DNA of 64,000 nt, from assembly GCA_963678675.1 (NCBI GenBank), contig OY783191.1, forward strand, positions 10,976,115 through 11,040,114. The letters run 5' to 3'. Below the pieces are notes generated by a model that saw nothing but the letters and a program-made list of their open reading frames with translations, made no database searches and was not told the DNA's origin. Position 1 is the first letter of the stretch. Each line of letters starts with the position of its first letter. The position numbers and the translations under genes are program-made. Below, piece by piece: positions 44,195 to 55,815 of this stretch. The stretch is from Xiphydria camelus. Taxonomy: Eukaryota > Arthropoda > Insecta > Hymenoptera > Xiphydriidae.

Positions 44195-45816
44195 TTAATT
44201 TAACTTAACTTTTATTAGGTAATAATCAGGCCAAAAGCAACAAAAATCACAACACGTCTGACGCTTCGATTCCTCTCCGAACCCTCTCCGGAGACACAAT
44301 GAAGGATTCATTCGAAAAAGAACCGAAACGTCAGACGTGCAGTGATTTTTGTTGCTTTTGGCCTGATTATTACCTAATAAAAGTTAAGTTAAATTAACCT
44401 CATAGATTATTAGATAATCGAAATTGAATACCTATACCTTTCTTGTGTACAGCGAAATATAATGTACGAAAAAGTATTCTACCAACTCTTAGTCTAAAAT
44501 CTCATAGATTCTTAAGATAATATTACTTCTGTCGCCTGTAGTTTAATATTAATTTAACTTAACTTTTATTAGGTAACAATCAGGCCAAAAAAGCAACAAA
44601 AATCACTACACGCCTGACGCTTCGATTCCTCTCCGAACCCTCTCCGGAGACACAATGAAGGATTCATTCGAAAAAGAACCGAAACGTCAGACGTGCAGTG
44701 ATTTTTGTTGTTTTTTGGCCTGATTATTACCTAATAAAAGTTAAGTTAAATTAATATTAAACTACAGGCGACAGAAGTAATATTATCTTAAGAATCTATG
44801 AGATTTTAGACTAAATTGTTAGAATACTTTTCCGTACATTATATTTCGCTGTACAAGAGAGGTATAGGTATTCAATTTCGATTGTTTAATAATATATAAG
44901 GTTAATTTAACTTAACTTTTATTGGGTAACAATCAGGCCAAAAAAGCAACAAAAATCACTACACGCCTGACGCTTCGATTCCTCTCCGAACCCTCTTCGG
45001 AGACGAAATGAAGGATTCGTTCGAAGAGGAACCCAAACGTCAGACGAGCAGTGATTTTTGTTGTTTTTTGGCCTGATTATTACCTAATAAAAGTTAAGTT
45101 AAATTAACCTCATAGATTATTAGATAATCGAAATTGAACACCTATACCTTTCTTGTGTACAGCGAAATATAATGTACGAAAAAGTATTCTACCAACTCTT
45201 AGTCTAAAATCTCATAGATTCTTAAGATAATATTACTTCTGTCGCCTGTAGTTTAATATTAATTTAACTTAACTTTTATTAGGTAATAATCAGGCCAAAA
45301 AAGAACAAAAATCACTGCACGTCTGACGCTTCGATTCCTCTCCGAACCCTCTCCGGAGACACAATGAAGGATTCATTCGAAAAAGAACCGAAACGTCAGA
45401 CGTGCAGTGATTTTTGTTGTTTTTTGGCCTGATTATTACCTAATAAAAGTTAAGTTAAATTAATATTAAACTACAGGCGACAGAAGTAATATTATCTTAA
45501 GAATCTATGAGATTTTAGACTAAATTGTTAGAATACTTTTCCGTACATTATATTTCGCTGTACAAGAGAGGTATAGGTATTCAATTTCGATTGTTTAATA
45601 ATATATAAGGTTAATTTAACTTAACTTTTATTGGGTAACAATCAGGCCAAAAAAGCAACAAAAATCACTACACGCCTGACGCTTCGATTCCTCTCCGAAC
45701 CCTCTTCGGAGACGAAATGAAGGATTCGTTCGAAGAGGAACCCAAACGTCAGACGAGCAGTGATTTTTGTTGTTTTTTGGCCTGATTATTACCTAATAAA
45801 AGTTAAGTTAAATTAA
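44195..45816. repeat. Five foldback units in alternating-orientation array
   Basis: Five near-identical foldback units of about 205 bp lie at 44195-44397, 44549-44754, 44902-45107, 45259-45463 and 45611-45816, spaced 352-357 bp. Each has arms starting TTAATTTAACTTAACTTTTA. The spacers alternate between one sequence and its reverse complement, so the order is fb-S-fb-S'-fb-S-fb-S'-fb with a higher-order period of about 710 bp. Units 3 and 5 share GAAGAGGAACCCAAACG where 1, 2 and 4 have GAAAAAGAACCGAAACG, as expected from a 710-bp tandem duplication. Confidence 0.9.
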
Positions 45817-46239
45817 TCTCATATATTATTAAACAATCGAAATTGAATAAGTCACCCGTCAAATTGACGGGGTTCCGTAAACCTAGTGATAGTAAAGTAG
45901 GAATAATAAAATTGTACTCGTCTTAGTATTATACATTATTTTTCTAAATTTGTAATGCTATCGCTATGTATTGTAACCCAATTTTAATTATCAATAAAAT
46001 ATAAAAATTTAATTCTAACCTCAAATGTTCTTCATTACCGACTCATTACCGACAACGCAACCTTGTCCCAAGCGCCATAGTCTACCTTGAAACAAGCTTG
46101 CATAGCATACTGTCACAACATTGAAACGCGTAACGGATTTGCCTTGCATCAGCCTTGTTTTGCAACCTTGCCGCAAGGTTCTACCTTGCCGGCCAACCTT
46201 GTAACAAGCTTATTTCGGGGTACGATTTCTACCTGGGAC

Positions 46240-46545
46240 GTTCGCTTGGTGTTATTGCTAGTCTCCAAAATGTATCTCGTTTCTTCAGTTTCTCTTGGAG
46301 TTTCAGTTCAAGTTGATTGAATGTGGACATCTCGACATACGAAAATATTCATAAAATTTCGTCTCATTGCTAAGTAGATGAGGTAGCAGCGAGCAGAACT
46401 CCCCTTCAACACTTCTATTCTTCCATGCCTTGTCAACCCACATTCTTCTCCGATTTCTGCGACGATTTCTTTTCCAATTAGCATCTTCTTCTTCTAAAGC
46501 AAGTGCTACCATAGCTAAATCACAATTTGTGAACCCTTTCAACAT
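46240..46545 (-). pseudogene. PIF/Harbinger transposase, exon 1 (frameshifted, split by insertion)
   Basis: Starts MLKGFTNCDLAMVALALEEE at 46545. RNRRRMWVDKAWKNRSVEGE and LLSNETKFYEYFRMS match the N-terminal region of insect Harbinger transposases. Two extra bases near 46337 shift the frame; the next frame reads STFNQLELKLQEKLKKRDTF and WRLAITPSER. There the 3.4-kb element interrupts it. The last 17 bases (42831-42815) encode LAVCLR and end at a GTAAGT donor whose phase matches exon 2 at 40392. The reconstructed order supports one gene despite the 5.8-kb distance. Confidence 0.75.
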
Positions 46546-46700
46546 TTTGTCTCCATGAAACAGCTCCGCAAGCTTCTAAAAGAATACTGAACTGTAATCG
46601 CGAAAGAGACCGTATCCACTATATTAGTTAACAATATATTCAGGTTTGATGGTTCATAGTGATATACCACGAGTTAGATGCACTGCGAGATTAGTTTAGC

Positions 46701-47492
46701 GATGGGAAAGGATCGTTTAATTGTAAGTTATAGCGCTTACCTGCTGAATTCACTATATGCGTTCCGTAAAACCTTACATGGACTTGGTGTAGGACTTGGA
46801 GTGCCTTGATAACTGCGAGTGAAATTGAGGTGTAGAATAGGGATGTGTGTGCGATTATTCATCGATTACTAAAAATCGATGTTTTTTTTACGAGATAATC
46901 AATTATTTTAAACGATATTTGCAAGTTCGAAACAATCGATATGAAATCGATGTCTTTAGCAGAATCTCAAAAAAAACATCGACTTTTTCAATTTCTGTAG
47001 GTAATTCTATTTTATTTTATGGCACTATATTATACATACGTTACATTCTACATACTTACTTTTTAAGCTTATCTGATTTCAGTAGTAGAAACGTACTAGA
47101 GTGATGCGTGGGAATTGCGTCGTTTCGCTCTGGGAATCTTCGCGTGACTGACTGGAAAACTTAAGCACAAGAGCGGGTTTTTTTCCGTTTTTTCCGGGTT
47201 TGACTGTGGTACACTGTACATGTGTAACATACACTCAGGTTTGCCTGTGTAAGCGCAAGTCGGAAGGCCTGCCTTCCGGCAAACCACATCGTGTATGGGG
47301 ACCTTTTTATGATGAGAGAAGAAAATTCGAAGGAAGTGTGAAGGTAAAAAGTGTGGCTTAATTTATGATATGTCGACCCTGGACAGTAACAGTGGGTAAA
47401 AGGTGCCCTAGCTCATGTCCTCCCGTGAGTCCAGTGAAAGTGAGAAAAGGGTCGAGGAGCCATTGCGTTTGCCTAAACATACCGCCCGCCTT
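46701..47492. other. No gene seen; repeat fragments
   Basis: Contains ATCGAT-rich sequence (46855-46985), a fragment resembling 55965-56000 (near 47020-47060), and at 47215-47255 half of the hairpin motif of 12271-12352. A short frame from 47415 (MSSRESSESEKRVEEPLRLP) might be the start of a decayed ORF that the EnSpm-like element entered. This is weak. Confidence 0.4.
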
Positions 47493-47499
47493 CCCACAC

Positions 47500-48110
47500 G
47501 ACACACTTACGTATCATATACATATATTTTATGTATATACAGCTATACTACGTATACATATATGGTATACGAAAAATATACGTTTTATTTACGTACAGCG
47601 AACATCTACATATATACGTATATGAAAATACTGAAAGTTACGTATTATTTACGTATATGTTTCGTCTACGCATTTACGTAATTTTAGTAACTTCATAGAC
47701 GTAATGTTACGTTCCATATACATATAAATTACAGATATACGTATCTGAGTATCAAATATATACATCTACTCACTATATACGTACTACATACGTATATACT
47801 TCACCTAAATATATACGTATATGGAAAAGCTATGGGTTACATGCCATGTACGTATATGTTTGGTCTATACATTTATGTAATTTTAGTAACTTCGTAGACG
47901 TAAATTTACGTTCCATATACATATAATTTACAGATAAATGTATATCAGTATCAAATATATACATCTACTCACTATATACGTACTACATACGTATATACTT
48001 CACCTAAATATATACGTATATGGAAAAGCTATGAGTTGCGTGATATTTACGTATATGTTTGGTCTACATATTTATGAGATTTTAGTAATTTCTAGATATA
48101 AAAACGTATA
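47500..48110. repeat. 5' subterminal TACGTATA array
   Basis: Dense words such as TACGTATATA, ATATACGTA and TTTACGTATATG, with a block of about 170 bp (47690-47860) repeated at 47890-48060. They are strongly self-complementary. Such subterminal arrays are typical transposase-binding regions in EnSpm/CACTA elements. Confidence 0.75.
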
Positions 48111-48824
48111 ACTACATGATCCAGTCGATACAACAGCTTACTGAAACATCACAGACATCCTGTGTTGATGTGCGTAGAAAAAAATATTTGAATTTTGCGG
48201 TCGGTTTACGCTTGAACCCTGTTGCCACCGTGTGGGAGAATTGTAGTCCATTGTTATTAAAATAGGAAAAATTAAATCTAGGCCCACGTATATCATTGTA
48301 CATACGCTACTGAATTCATAAATGTGGCGACTCTGAATCGTTACTACGGCACTGCGAGATCGTGGCATCAGCTATGCCCGATCAGTGGAACACGTGCGAG
48401 TACTATAGTCATCTTACCGCAATCGTTTCAAATAACGGTATGTATACTTATATGCAATAATAAATCAAGTAAATCTATTATACGTATTTACCTGATAAAA
48501 CTTTTCTATATAGATAATAGCCATGCATGCATGAATTTTTAAAAAACCGTCATTTGTTTTCAAAAACCGTTGTTTGTTTTCGTTGTTGTTGTTCGAAATT
48601 ATATACTCGAATTTAGTTGAATAAATGTCAATTATACACGTTTTTTGCGATATTTTTTGAAAAGTTTGTTTATACATTTTAATTTAGACCTGTCAGATCA
48701 ATTTTAGTTTCTACATGCATAACCTATAACAATACCTCTACGTATTACTTTCGCGTTTTATTGTGATATCGGCGTATTATTTCTATGTTATGCATGGCTT
48801 TATTTGAATATTTTTAAGGGTGTG
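48111..48824. other. 5' region of the EnSpm-like transposase gene
   Basis: AT-rich and without a convincing ORF. It probably holds the promoter and 5' UTR, but no element could be defined by eye. Confidence 0.4.
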
Positions 48825-50960
48825 ATGAGAAGAAGTCGTAAAGAACTTTCTAAGCTGTCAACTCGGCAATATCGCAGACGTATTAGTGAAATGTATGAAT
48901 CATCGAATATAAGGAAAAGTAGAACGGCACAAAAAATATGCACGGAGGCAATAGCAAAAGACCTTTTAGAAAATGAAATTACAAAACAATCGGAATTATC
49001 TATTGATTTATTAGAATCATACGAGATTAATCGGGAATGTGGAAAGATCAGCTTGCATTCAGTGAGCGAAACGAAAGGTGGCGACATTGATGCGGTAAAT
49101 TCATTCAATACTAGAAAGCTTGATGAATCGCACTCTCATGAATTGTTTGATTTTGCATCTTTGAATGATGATACGTTACCAAGTTCATCGGAATTAGACT
49201 GCATCGCTGTTACGAACAATGAATCATCTATTCGTCAACAACTTGCATATTTTGCTGTAGAAGAGGGAATGAACCATTCAAATTTAATGGGTGTACTGAA
49301 AATACTCAGAACACATTCATGTTTTAAGGATCTACCTAAAACCGCAAGAGCTCTTTTGAAAACACCTCGGCAAATTACACTCTTTGAAATACATCCTGGG
49401 AAATATTGCCATTTCGGCTTGAGACAATATCTGCACCGATACTTGGATCAACACAACAAACAAAATAACATAAATTGTTTAAAAATTCAAATAGGCATTG
49501 ATGGACTTCCACTTTCTAAGTCCACCAAAAGCGAACTGTGGCCTATAATGGGATGTGTAGTCCCTGGAACAGAGGTGTTCGTAATAGGATGCTATCATGG
49601 TTCTGAAAAACCGTCATCATCTAATGCTTTTCTCAAACAATTTGTGGAAGAAGCTACTGACTTAATAACGAACGGCATCAGATACAACGGTGTCAAAGTA
49701 AATGTTGCCATTCACAGCATTATTGCCGACGCACCCGCTAAATCTTTCTTAACATGCACAAAAGGCCATTCAGGGTACAGTAGTTGCTCGAAATGCAAAA
49801 TCGAAGGAGAGTATTTGGAAAATCGCGTATGCTTCCCAGGCATGAAATCGGCAAAGAGGAAAGACAAAGACTTTACTGAATTAGAAGACGATGAGCATCA
49901 CGCTGGTCACACCATTCTTAGCGACATACCCAATTTTGGATTAGTGACTCAAATACCCTTGGATTATATGCATTTGGTGTGCATTGGGGTCGTTAGAAGA
50001 ATGATAAAAACATGGTTGTGTGGTAATCTTTCCACTCGTTTGTCGACTCTTCAAGTTAAAGCTATTTCAGAACGTCTTATTGACTTACGAGCTTCTATAC
50101 CAAAAGAATTTGCACGACGACCACGAGGTATAGACAGCATAGGTCAGTGGAAAGCCACCGAACTTCGTCAAATTTTGTTGTATTCTGGACCATTGGTTTT
50201 TCAAAAGCAGTTGAATAAAAAGATGTACCAGCATTTTATGACTCTCCATGTAGCAATGAGAATTTTAAGCAGTAATAATTTAAAGATGTATGTCGATTAT
50301 GCGGAGTCTTTACTGCAATTCTTTGTCAAAAAATATGGAAAAATCTATAAACGACATTCTGTCACATTTAATGTGCACGGTTTACTCCATTTGGCGGAAG
50401 ATGTACGCAAATTAGGACCCGTTGATTCTTTCAGTGCCTTTCGATTTGAGAACCACTTGAAAATGTTAAAAAACTCTCTAAGAAAATCAGAACGACCACT
50501 TGAGCAGCTTCATAATCGTTGTGCCGAAAGCATTAATTTTGGAAGTAGTAATCCTACTGAAAACAGCAGATACTTTATCGAAGGAAAGAAACAACATTTC
50601 GATGGTCCATTGATAGACTTATGTACGAACCCTCAATTCAACGGAGTTAAATTACAGGACTTTTTCCTTTCACGGAAAACACCCAATAATATTTGTCATT
50701 TAAACGATGGTAATGTGATATCTATTCATAATTTCGCAACCTCTATTTGCGGTAATATCAAAGTTATTGGAAGAAGATTCACAAAAGTATACGACTTATA
50801 CACGGTTCCATGCAATTCTTCTCTATTGGGAATTTATAAGGTCAAAGAAGAAGAACTTGGAAATTTGGAAAGTTGGCCTTTGCAATCAGTACTGCAAAAA
50901 TATACATCTCTTCCTTGTGATAAAGGATTTATTGCAATACTTCCACTTTTACACCGTTGA
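48825..50960 (+). CDS. EnSpm/CACTA-like transposase, 711 aa, intact
   Basis: The first in-frame ATG at 48825 opens MRRSRKELSKLSTRQYRRR, a basic start typical of animal TNP2-like transposases; the frame opens slightly earlier with no ATG. A polar linker follows to about residue 130. The catalytic region has IGIDGLPLSKS (D226) and IPLDYMHLVCIGVVRRM (D380, H383), with a zinc-like CTKGHSGYSSCSKC cluster near residue 310 between them. A conserved FNVHGLLHLAEDVRKLGP and FSAFRFENHLKMLKN block follows near 520-555. The single open reading frame of full length is what an active gene would look like. It is followed by the DUF4806 gene on the same strand. Confidence 0.85.
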   Translation: MRRSRKELSKLSTRQYRRRISEMYESSNIRKSRTAQKICTEAIAKDLLENEITKQSELSIDLLESYEINRECGKISLHSVSETKGGDIDAVNSFNTRKLDESHSHELFDFASLNDDTLPSSSELDCIAVTNNESSIRQQLAYFAVEEGMNHSNLMGVLKILRTHSCFKDLPKTARALLKTPRQITLFEIHPGKYCHFGLRQYLHRYLDQHNKQNNINCLKIQIGIDGLPLSKSTKSELWPIMGCVVPGTEVFVIGCYHGSEKPSSSNAFLKQFVEEATDLITNGIRYNGVKVNVAIHSIIADAPAKSFLTCTKGHSGYSSCSKCKIEGEYLENRVCFPGMKSAKRKDKDFTELEDDEHHAGHTILSDIPNFGLVTQIPLDYMHLVCIGVVRRMIKTWLCGNLSTRLSTLQVKAISERLIDLRASIPKEFARRPRGIDSIGQWKATELRQILLYSGPLVFQKQLNKKMYQHFMTLHVAMRILSSNNLKMYVDYAESLLQFFVKKYGKIYKRHSVTFNVHGLLHLAEDVRKLGPVDSFSAFRFENHLKMLKNSLRKSERPLEQLHNRCAESINFGSSNPTENSRYFIEGKKQHFDGPLIDLCTNPQFNGVKLQDFFLSRKTPNNICHLNDGNVISIHNFATSICGNIKVIGRRFTKVYDLYTVPCNSSLLGIYKVKEEELGNLESWPLQSVLQKYTSLPCDKGFIAILPLLHR

Positions 50961-51443
50961 AGTGATTTAATAATTATGCAACAATTACTACCAAAATAAC
51001 TTTATTTCTCTTAAAAAAGTAGTGCATCATTAAAAAAAACTTACCGGTTTTCTGCATTCCCCAAAGAATGAGTTACAATTTAATTCTCAAAGAAAAAAGT
51101 ATTTAAATTGTTCATCATTTCTTTATCCATCTCTACTTGTTGTTAGTTTGCGAATCCTTTTTTGTTAAATCAATCAGTCGCTTTTAAGAAATTGACAATT
51201 TTTAGAAAGTAGATTAATTTTCAGCATTATACAATTTGTGAAATAAATACATTTCAACAAAGTTAAATGTGCATAAAAAATAATACCTATTTCTTTGGAT
51301 GGAGTGAAATTCTTTTCATAAATTCCCTAAATTTACAAATATAATTTCAAAAAGATAAACATTTAAATAATTTATTTTCTATTATTATAGAGCTAGTTTA
51401 GACCAAGTTTGAAGGACAACTGTCTTGACTGTCAGCGGTAATT

Positions 51444-54400
51444 ATGAGTTCCAAGAAAACCCAAGATTCAAAGAGTACTGACCAAGAATTGCCTACGAAA
51501 GGAAAAAACAAAAGCGACAATCCTTACTACGTGGTAGAATGTGCAGATGGACTAACGGTTATACTAAAATCATGGCTTCTTTCTAAAGACAAATGTTATT
51601 ACCCAAATACTGTGCATAAAACAAAGATAAATAAACTGCTGCATAAGAAATGTGCCCCGGATGAAAGTCAGTGGAAAACGTACAAAGTACTTCGATTCTT
51701 CGGTGAATTCGGTATGGAAATAAAATATAACTTTCTTGATATGACAACAAGCAAATCTTTTAAATGATATATTCCGGTGTCTTTGAAAAATGTGTAAAAC
51801 CTTACACTGTATACACATATTTTAAAAATAGTTTCCTAAAATTTAAACGTTTCTGATTTTTTATTTGAAATAGTTTATTGATTTTTCCCCGTTGAAAAAC
51901 AATTTTTAACGTGAATAATTCGAATTACTTCAGAAAGTATAGCAGTAAATATCGCCATATTACCTGAAAGTACCTTATATAAATAGTTGCACATTCATCT
52001 TAGTAAAAATTCTTTTTAAAATTCCTTAAATCCTTAAATATTTAAAAGTGTTGTCTGTTTCAATACCTTAAATACAATTGTAGAAGATACAAAAAAATAA
52101 GCATGTGCTGTGTTAATACTTTTATGTGTTATTTTGTTAATATTTCAGAATCTTTACTTGTGGCGAACACAAAATTAATGGCATATGAAACATCATCAGA
52201 TATTAACTCTGATACAGAGAAAAGTAAAGAAACCAGGCATGAACGTGCAGCTAAGAAAGTATCCGAATCTTCGTCTGCCACCAGCAACGACGAAAGTGAT
52301 GATGGTTCTCCTCTTTTACCAAAACAGCCAAAATACCGCGAAACAGAAAGTAATACAGGAAATTATCAGGCATCAAATGATGACCTTGTGAACAGTAATG
52401 GTAAATTACGTGAATTTCATTATTTTATTTTAGAACCACAATAGTTTTTCGTCACTCCATGCTATTTTTTCAGCTTATTTTGAATGTAGATGTTAGAAAC
52501 CGGAATGACTATCTATTCATAATTCCAAAATACCTTTGTAATTCTCAGTGTTAAAATCAACATGTTTTACTTACGCTTATAAGGTTTAGAAACATACGAG
52601 CACATACATTTTACTTTCCTTTAATACAATAGTAATCACCCTTCTTTAAAAATTTTACTCTAGTATACTTACTTTACTTGTTAGACTTACCTTTGAATCA
52701 GAGAATTAAACAAATATATTTGTAGTAGATTTTTTTGGACTTTGTTCTTTTGTTGTTTTATTTATAAAGGAAAAGCAAAAATGTATGTGTTTATGTTCCT
52801 TGTCTTTAAATAAACTTAAATGAAGCTAAGTATTACTTGTTGATTTCAGTTATTTTTAGTTGCATGGCTTTAATCTCATAATTTGTACAAAATATTCGAT
52901 TTTTACAGGATCAGCTTGCAGTCACATTAATTGCATGGATAAAATAATGGAAAAACTAAATTTATTTGATGGTATTTAATTGCATAAAATAAAGTTTTGA
53001 TATAATTTGTAATTTTTATTTACTCTGAATTACTAATAACATCAATTACAGCACTATTCGACAAGCTCAATGCACTGGAGTTGGGTTATCAAAAGATCGG
53101 TATAGACTTTCGAGCGATTGTAGGACACATCAAAGACATTAATATGCACATTGCAAATCAAAACCGAATTACACTAGCAGAAGTATCCTGCAACATCGTA
53201 GAAATAGAAAATATACTGCCTTTAAAAACGATCAACGACATCGAAAACTTGGAAAACATTTTGACGAACGAAGACAAGAAAAAGGAATTCGTAAGATCAA
53301 AAACACATTCAGATAAATAATCATGTTTATTTCCTTTACTCTATTAAGTAAATACAAATAAAGCTCAGGAGAATAATATAATACATGGTTAGCAATATAT
53401 TATTTTGGCTCGAAATTTTTTAATTTAAGGGAATGACTTATTTATTCACAAAGGGGTCTTATAATGTTATTTTAATATTTTTAACGTTTCTATGGGTCGA
53501 ACTATGTGAATTATGTGAAGTTGAGGTTCAGATCAATTGTCAAACTATGACTTTGATTTGGGACTATAAGTTTAACAGATCAAATATGCAATCCATCAGC
53601 TGACAAACTGATTTTCCATCAATAAAAAATAATTCACCGTGATCCGGATTTAACGTAGTTCGATCAAAAAGAGACGTTTAAATTTGATTTTCGAGCAAAA
53701 TAATATTTATATTTAATATTTTTGCTTTTTGTCTTGTTTTACTTATTTTCACTTAATAAAGCTATATTCAGCCAATAATGATATTATACATAATGCAAAG
53801 CATAACTGTTGTTAATATTATTAAATAGTGAAGGAAATTCGGTAATATAATTGCTATTGTACCACCTATTTGATTTAATTATTTTTGCAATAAAATTGGC
53901 TTCAGATTGCTTACTTCAAAACTATTGGAGGAAGTGACCTCAACGAAGCTGTTTCGCGTATACTTGTGCGTGCCTTCACTAATGAAGTTGCTACAAAATA
54001 TTCTTGGGAGGGTCGTCGCGGAAAAAAACCTGTCAAGAAGTTACTCATAATTAGCGTAATCTACAGTAAGTATCAGTAATGTTACAAGTATAATTAAATT
54101 CAACAATTCATGTTACTTTTCATTTTAATATTTATTTGCACTGATATAATAACTGATGCACTACATGTAGATCTTTGTATAACTACTGTCAATATTAATT
54201 CGTTAATTTCATTTTTTCCTAACTTTCTTCTATTTAAAGATTTGTTCTATTTAACACAATTTAGTTATATCATAATTTTTAAATTTGTTTATTAGTAGCG
54301 ATCTCTGCATCATGTCAGGGTGCTGATCAAAAGTCATTTGAGAAACGAGCGGCAGACTGGTTCCGTCAAGCTCAGGGAAGGATAAAAAATGCTGCTAAAA

Positions 54401-54504
54401 AAAAAGGAAACTCCAATGAACGGGAAAACGACGACGAAAATGCCGAAAATGAAGACAATTCTGGCGACAGTGCAGCTGATGAAAACAAGACTAGAAATGA
54501 CTAA
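51444..54504 (+). CDS. DUF4806 accessory protein gene, six exons, 396 aa
   Basis: Exons by GT-AG and phase: 51444-51711, 52149-52400, 52909-52971, 53052-53290, 53906-54065 and 54296-54504. Every junction keeps the frame, and the sum is 397 codons with stop. The N-terminus (NPYYVVECADGLTVILKSWL, then CYYPN and DESQWKTYKVLRFFG) and the C-terminal part (IAYFKTIGGSDLNEAVSRIL, then NEVATKYSWEGRRGKKPVKK) are those of insect DUF4806 proteins. The tail is Asp/Glu/Asn-rich. The function is unknown; position next to the transposase suggests a DNA-binding or regulatory partner. The donor of exon 3 (GTATTT) is weak, so minor variation is possible. Confidence 0.85.
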
Positions 54505-55309
54505 TATTTGCAACCCCACGTCCGAGCGTGCATGAGTTTCAAGAAATTTCTTGTTTGTTTTCTTGTGCCGCAGTTTTTTGCAAAATGTTACTAATGCAAT
54601 CAAATTTTGTTTCTTATTATTTAAAAGACTGAAAAGAATTTAAGTCATTTTTTTTATTAAGGCATAATTATAACCATATTTTTTACAAGGATGAATCAAT
54701 ACCTTGTTTCATTACTTCGCAAGTGGAAGACAAACATAACAAATTATTATTTAACTACGATAATATGTAACGTGTTATTTTACACAACGACAGATAACTG
54801 CTTTCTTTAAAAGTTAAGAGAAGTTTGAAAAAGTCATTACTTTAGTCCTTAGCTCATAAAAATACAATGCAGGCAGAAGATATAAATCAATAAGAAAGAG
54901 TATTTTAGTTTTTAAAACGATAATATATAACGTATTATTCTGCATAATGACTGATTTTTATATGAGAGATAAAAGCAGATCTAAGGAAGTCATTGCACTC
55001 TTGTTCTCAGTGCATAAAGATATTCTACATTTTGCAATTAGATATATAAGTTTTGCTTAAGAGATGAGCTACATTTATAAAGAAGTTATCTTAATTCATT
55101 TTTGTGATAGTAAATCATATTTTTGCATTTTTGTCACATATTCTATTATCTTGTTTCTTTGTGTTGAAGATTTAAAGAAATCTAAATGAAAATGATTATT
55201 TCCGTTATTTTTCAAGATAGCATATAATATGCGTAATTAGAACATATGTACAAATCTTGTGTATTATTTGTTCTAAAAAATATATGAGAAATAAAAATAA
55301 AGACTTACT
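54505..55309. other. 3' region of the EnSpm-like element, AT-rich
   Basis: No ORF with support. Two similar blocks (54740-54800 and 54905-54970, around CGATAATATNTAACGT) suggest internal duplication. Confidence 0.4.
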
Positions 55310-55815
55310 ATTTTCACATATTTTCACAAATTTACGTATTGTAAACGTATATTTTACATATTATATGTATATACTACATATTGTAGCCGGTTACTAAGCC
55401 ATAAAATCTACATAAAATATACATTTCATATACGCACATAGTACGTATATATGTATACGTATACACGTATATAAATTTACATATTATTTACGTATATATT
55501 ACGTATACGGTTACGTATATTATACGTATATACTACATATTATAGCCGGCCACTAAGCCGTAAAATCTACATAAAATATACATTTCATATACGCACATAG
55601 TACGTATATATGTATACGTATACACGTATATAAATTTACATATTATTTACGTATATATTACGTATACGGTTACGTATATTATACGTATATACTACATATT
55701 ATAGCCGGTCACTAAGCCGTGAAGTCTACATAAAATATACATTTCATATACGTATTTGATACGTATATACGTATATAAATCTACGTATAATATATGTATA
55801 TGGTACGTACGTGTG
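55310..55815. repeat. 3' subterminal TACGTATA array
   Basis: Three tandem copies of a block of about 155-165 bp (start words ATACTACATATTRTAGCCGG near 55372, 55528 and 55689) made of TACGTATATA words, ending in the TIR. It mirrors the 5' array in composition. Confidence 0.8.

Larger units (their letters stand above)
42834..46237. mobile_element. 3.4-kb TIR element (CCCAGGTAGAAATC ends) inside Harbinger exon 1
   Basis: Inverted ends CCCAGGTAGAAATC at 42834 and 46237 are followed inside by many AACCTTG/CAAGGTT words (42866-43070 and 46060-46200). The two-base AC flanks both sides, and removing element plus one AC restores the transposase reading frame, which fixes the boundaries. The interior contains possible small exons (43501-43613, 43842-44071) and the foldback array 44195-45816. 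No transposase is present. The CCC start and 2-bp duplication resemble the EnSpm-like element at 47493-55824, so it may be a non-autonomous relative. Confidence 0.8.
37546..46700. mobile_element. Composite PIF/Harbinger element with nested insertions
   Basis: Imperfect inverted termini lie at 37546-37645 and 46608-46700, sharing GTGCATCTAACTC and further blocks such as GAATATATTGT. Each gene starts 50-60 bases inside one terminus: MADF (+) at 37697 and transposase (-) at 46545. Nested inside are a MULE (37945-39448), a 246-bp MITE (42462-42707) and a 3.4-kb TIR element (42834-46237). Without these, the core would be about 4 kb. I could not identify the expected 3-bp duplication with confidence. 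Confidence 0.75.

Noticed and set aside
47365..47681. Two overlapping frames entering the TACGTATA array as a gene
   Set aside because: The Tyr-rich parts are translations of the repeat. Only about 25 codons before the element border could be real, and these are unrecognised.
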